DNA from: Otatea glauca
Lineage: Eukaryota; Streptophyta; Magnoliopsida; Poales; Poaceae
Length of the DNA: 64,000 bases
Assembly (NCBI GenBank): GCA_036346275.1
Contig: JAYEVK010000211.1
Coordinates: forward strand, 62,001 to 126,000
Reading direction: 5' to 3'
In this document: positions 60,336 through 64,000 of the stretch, one piece after another
How the letters are laid out: the number at the start of each line of letters is the position of its first letter
Numbering within the stretch: the first letter of the stretch is position 1
Notes under the pieces: model-generated
What the model was told of the DNA's origin: nothing
Seen by the model: only the letters and a program-made list of their open reading frames with translations
The model's database searches: none
Program-made: the position numbers and the translations under genes

Positions 60336-60920
60336 ATGGAAGAGATATGCATTGTTGATAGTGGCACAACAAATACCATCTTAAGAGAGTCTAAATACTT
60401 CTAGTCAATCACGAAGAACGCTGGAAAGATTACTACGATCGCAGGAAGCGACTCATATGTAATGTGCTCAGGAAGAGCCACTATTATATTGCCTATGGGT
60501 ACAACTTTGGTAATCGAAGAAGCCCTTTTGTACCCTGAATCAACGCGCACTCTCTTAAGCTTTAAAGACATCCGCGCCAATGGTTTTCACGTAGAAACCA
60601 ATGAAGAAAATGGCAAAGAATATTTGTGCATTGTGAAGCACGCGGTATGTGGAAAAATGGTATTAGAAAAATGTCCCTCATATGAATCTGGGTTGTACTA
60701 CACAAATATTCATGCACCCGAAGTGTATAATTCCTTGAAGACTGTTTTTAGAAGCTCTGAGTTATTTTCTTTATGGCATGATAGATTAGGCCATCCTGAT
60801 CTTAGAATGATGAGAAATATAGTGAACAACTCACAAGGTCATGGTATTAATGTTAAAAATTTCTCGAATCATGAAGATTTTGTGTGCCCTGCATGTGCCA
60901 CCGGGAAATTAAATAACTAG
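60336..60920 (+). pseudogene. Copia protease and GAG-pre-integrase region
   Basis: Starts at ATG 60336 with the aspartic-protease active site CIVDSGTTNTIL. A TAG follows near 60402, where Gln is usual. It continues IEEALLYPESTRTLLSFKDI and the gag_pre-integrs signature ELFSLWHDRLGHPDLRMMRN, ending in the integrase zinc-binding cysteines CPACATGK near 60905. The frame closes at 60920, and the integrase core resumes in another frame at about 60931. Confidence 0.9.
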
Positions 60921-60930
60921 ACCCTCTGTC

Positions 60931-62078
60931 ATGAAAGTGCAAAGTGAAATTCATGCATTCCTGGAACGCATCCAAGGGGATATTTGCGGCCCGATTCAGC
61001 CCCTATCAGGGCCGTTTCGATACTTTATGGTGCTCATTGATGCTTCCTCGAAATGGTCACATGTATGCTTATTGTCAACAAGAAACCATGCTTTTGCAAA
61101 GCTGATCTTGCAGATCATAAGAATTAAGAATGCTTTCCCTGATCATCGCGTGAAGTCCATTAGAATGGACAATGCCGGAGAATTTACTTCAAAGGCATTT
61201 GACGATTATTGCACGGCAACAGGGATAGCAGTTGAGCACTCCGTACCGCACGTCCATACGCAGAATGGACTAGCAGAAGCACTAATAAAGAGGATTAAGT
61301 TCATTTCGGACCGCTTTGCGAGTTGTAACTTGCTCAATACTTGTTGGGGACGCTTGATCCCGCACGCACCTCTTATCAATTTCGGACCGTCGGCCTACAA
61401 CATCCATTCTCCTATGCGGCTTGTGCGGAATCATCTGAAGATCTCCCATCTTAGAAAATTTGGGTGTATGGTATATGTACCTATACCACCCCTCACGTGA
61501 TCGCAATGGGCCCTCTCCGCAAGTCTGGGATATACGTTGGTTATGTGAGTGCATCCATAATCAGGTATTTGGAACCCATGACTGGAGACTTGCATACAAC
61601 CCGATTCGCTGATTGCATTTTTGACAAGGATCGTTTCCCGTCATTAGGGGGAGGAAATCAACCTTTGGATGAAAAATGCCGGGAAATCATATGGCATTCT
61701 ACTGGGATCCCCGCACATGACCCCTGCACTAATGAAGCAAATCAAGAAGTCCAGAAGATAATTGATTTGCAGAATTTAGCAAATGAACTGCCTGAGCATT
61801 TTTGTGATCTGAAGGGCGTAGTTAAGTCGCATGTACCCGCAAGGAATGTACCAGAGAGGGTGGAAATACCAAAGAAAATAGAAGGTATCCCTCAACCTGT
61901 TCAGAGGCCTCAAAGAAAAGAGCAGAAATCTGCTCCTCAAACCCAAAGTACCCGAGACGCCCGAGAAAATCAAGAGAGGACTTACCACAACCAATCACGA
62001 AAATGCCCCAAGGAAAGAAGGGAGCAAGTTGAGACTGCACCTGGAAAGAAGCCAACAGAAAAGCAATTCCAGACTTGA
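60931..62078 (+). pseudogene. Copia integrase core and C-terminal region
   Basis: The rve core keeps its acidic residues: IQGDICGPIQPL (Asp), IRMDNAGEFTSKAFDDY (Asp) and QNGLAEALIKRI (Glu). It continues to LRKFGCMVYVPI, where the frame shifts near 61490 into GPLRKSGIYVGYVSASIIRY and LEPMTGDLHTTRFADCIFD. A charged linker (KKIEGIPQPVQRPQRKEQKS) follows and ends at 62078, next to the RT frame. Integrase inserts element cDNA into chromosomes in the nucleus. The order protease-integrase-RT identifies Ty1/copia. Confidence 0.92.
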
Positions 62079-63955
62079 ACCTTCCACTGCAGGAAGCCGC
62101 CGAAAATAATGTGTGCGCACACATAGGCGATGAAAAGCTAAAGGAACTTGCTCCTGCGATAGGGAATAGCAGTGAAGAGCAAGTAGAAGTGCATGTAGCA
62201 CCCCATGAAGAAATGGCCATAAACTTTGTAATAACAGGAGAATCCCTAAATAGAGCAACAGCCAACGTTGATGCATACTTTGCAAAGAAGATTGCCTCGA
62301 TCATTGATCATGATCCCGAGCCTACATCTCTAGCAGAGTGCAAGAAAAGTCTAGATTGGGAAGAATGGAAAAAGGCAAACACTGCAGAGTTAGTCTCTCT
62401 GAACAAGAGAGAGGTGTTTGGGCCCGTATGCCGCACACCTCCCCATATAAACCCTGTATGTCACAAATGGGTCTTTGTTCGGAAGAGGAATGAAAACAAC
62501 GAAGTTGTAAGGTACAAGGCAAGGCTTGTAGCTCAAGGTTTCACTCAACGTCCTAGAGTTGATTATGAAGAAACCTATTCTCCGGTCATGGGAGGAATTA
62601 CCTTTAGATATTTGATCTCAATGGCAGTCAACTTGAAGTTGAGAATGAAGCTAATGGATGTTGTCACAGCATATTTGTATGGAAACTTGGATTCGGAGAT
62701 ATACATGAAAGTACCGGAAGGAATCCCTATCCCGAACCGAGACGGAGCAAATAGAAACCTATACAGTGTGAAATTGGAGAAATCACTATATGGGCTAAAG
62801 CAGTCGGGAAGAATGTGGTACAATCGTTTGAGTGATTTTCTCTGCAAGAAAGGCTACACAAACAGCGAAGATTGTCCATGTGTTATACAGCGATCCCCGA
62901 ATGGATTCTGTATAATCTCCGTCTATGTAGATGACTTGAACATCATTAGGACGGATGAAGAAATTGAAGAAGCATGCTCATACTTGAAGTCTGAGTTTGA
63001 AATGAAGGATTTGGGTAAAACCAAGTTTTGTTTAGGCTTGCAGCTTGAACATGTCCAAGGTGGAATCTTGGTACACCAATCAACCTACACGCAGAAAGTG
63101 TTGGAAAGGTTTGGATTCGAAAAAGCATATCCTGCAAAGACTCCAATGGTCGGAAGGTCACTCCAAACAGACCTAGACCCATACAGACCTAGAGAAGAGG
63201 GGGAGGAAGTCCTGGGAGCAGAATTCTCATATCTGAGTGCAGTTGGAGCGCTCATGTTCCTTGCGAATAGCACTAGGCCGGACATTGCGTTCGCTGTGAA
63301 TTTGCTAGCTCGGTACAGTGCAGAACCCACCAAAAGGCATTAGAAAGGGATCAAGGACATCTTCCGCTACCTCCAAGGAAGCAAAGACCTCGGTCTGTTT
63401 TTCAGAAGAAACAATGAATTGAATTTGGTTGACTACGCCGATGCTAGGTACTTATCAGACCCGCATACTAGCAAGTCCAAAACTGACTATGTTTTCCTAT
63501 GTGGAGGAACAACAATTTCTTAGAAGTCGTCTAAGCAAACTCTTGTCTCGACGTCGACAAACCACTCGAAAATCATTACTTTGTATGAAGCATCTCGTGA
63601 ATGTGCATGGCTCCGAAAAATGGTTCACCACATCCAAAAGTCATGTGGCTTGAACATTGAGCAAACTCCCACGATAATCTATGAAGATAATGCAGCTTGT
63701 GTTGCCCAAGCACAGATGGGTTATGTGAAGAGCAATCTCACGAAGCATATCAACCCCAAGTTCTTCTATGCTCATGAATTGCATAAGATGAACGAGATCA
63801 AGATATTGCATACTAAGTCATGTGAAAATCTTGCAGACTTGTTCACTAAATCACTCCCAGCATCTACCTTTGAAAGGTGCGTGAAAGGAATTGGGATGAT
63901 GAGACTTAGAGAAGTGCAGATTTCAGGGGGAGATATTTCACATACTCCCACATAA
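62075..63955 (+). pseudogene. Copia reverse transcriptase and RNase H
   Basis: A 422-codon open frame has the RVT_2 domain: EEWKKANTAELVSLNKREVF, HKWVFVRKRNENNEVVRYKA, RLVAQGFTQRPRVDYEETYS, KLEKSLYGLKQSGRMWYNRL and the catalytic YVDDLNII box. It ends at a TAG after PTKRH (63341-63343), where Trp is usual. The same frame then continues with GIKDIFRYLQGSKDLGLF, a second Trp-to-TAG at about 63522, and the RNase H segment (TLYEASRECAWLRKMVHHIQ, IYEDNAACVAQAQ, ADLFTKSLPASTFERCV) to 63955. Only a few lesions separate this pol from an intact frame, so it is among the younger elements here. Confidence 0.95.
63925..63933 (+). other. Polypurine tract of the copia element
   Basis: AGGGGGAGA lies near the end of the RNase H frame. 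The 3' LTR (TGTTGGGAAACC) does not follow within the 67 bases left in the window. Instead a 16 bp direct repeat, CATAAATCTCGAAGAT, occurs at 63951-63966 and 63984-63999. Confidence 0.7.
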
Positions 63956-64000
63956 ATCTCGAAGATGAATTATGAATACCCAACATAAATCTCGAAGATT

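Overview
The window is plant nuclear DNA from a grass (Poaceae), possibly rice-like. The evidence is a CACTA transposon with CACTACTACAG ends, several Ty3/gypsy lineages with grass-type gag proteins, a Ty1/copia element, an L1-type LINE, hAT- and Tourist-like non-autonomous elements, and a degenerate CBL-interacting protein kinase (CIPK). I see no intact host gene. It reads as a nested, decayed transposon block of the heterochromatin type, and many reading frames are broken by Trp-to-stop or Gln-to-stop changes.

Layout. 1-2972: Ty3/gypsy element (Tekay/RIRE3-like gag, no pol), truncated by the window edge. 2998-3345: GC-rich minisatellite. 4231-6320: remnant of a CACTA accessory gene (+). 6313-10916: minus-strand gypsy element made of a 3.18 kb LTR, a leader and a broken ORF, with a foreign 566 bp solo LTR (6536-7101) inside the ORF. 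12086-21774: complete-ended 9.69 kb CACTA element with GAA target duplications, carrying a TnpD/Tnp2 transposase pseudogene and a Transposase_24-DUF8039-Ulp1 pseudogene, both minus. 23056-23935: CIPK pseudogene (minus) joined directly to a minus-strand Tat-like gag region (23940-30714). That gag region is split by a 3,180 bp solo LTR (26030-29209). 31672-34840: fragment of a giant LTR (minus). 35004-35376: foldback element. 36583-48418: a large retrotransposon-derivative with a 5.3 kb 5' LTR, a tRNA-Met primer site, a capsid-less zinc-knuckle ORF, no pol, and a mosaic 3' LTR. 49365-53000: 5'-truncated LINE with a Tourist-like insertion. 54134-57142: two tandem hAT-like elements sharing 8 bp target duplications. 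57400-64000: Ty1/copia element with 5' LTR, a very GC-rich leader, gag, protease, integrase, RT and RNase H; its 3' LTR lies beyond the window.

Three insertions can be checked internally. Removing the solo LTR at 6536, the solo LTR at 26030 or the small element at 50909, each with one target duplication, restores the reading frame of the host element. The four large LTRs (7734, 26030, 31672, 36583) belong to one related group and share a conserved block of about 50 bp. The most unusual items are the gag-CIPK junction, the internal transposase-site-like array upstream of the second CACTA gene, the capsid-less four-knuckle ORF between giant LTRs, and the tandem hAT pair.
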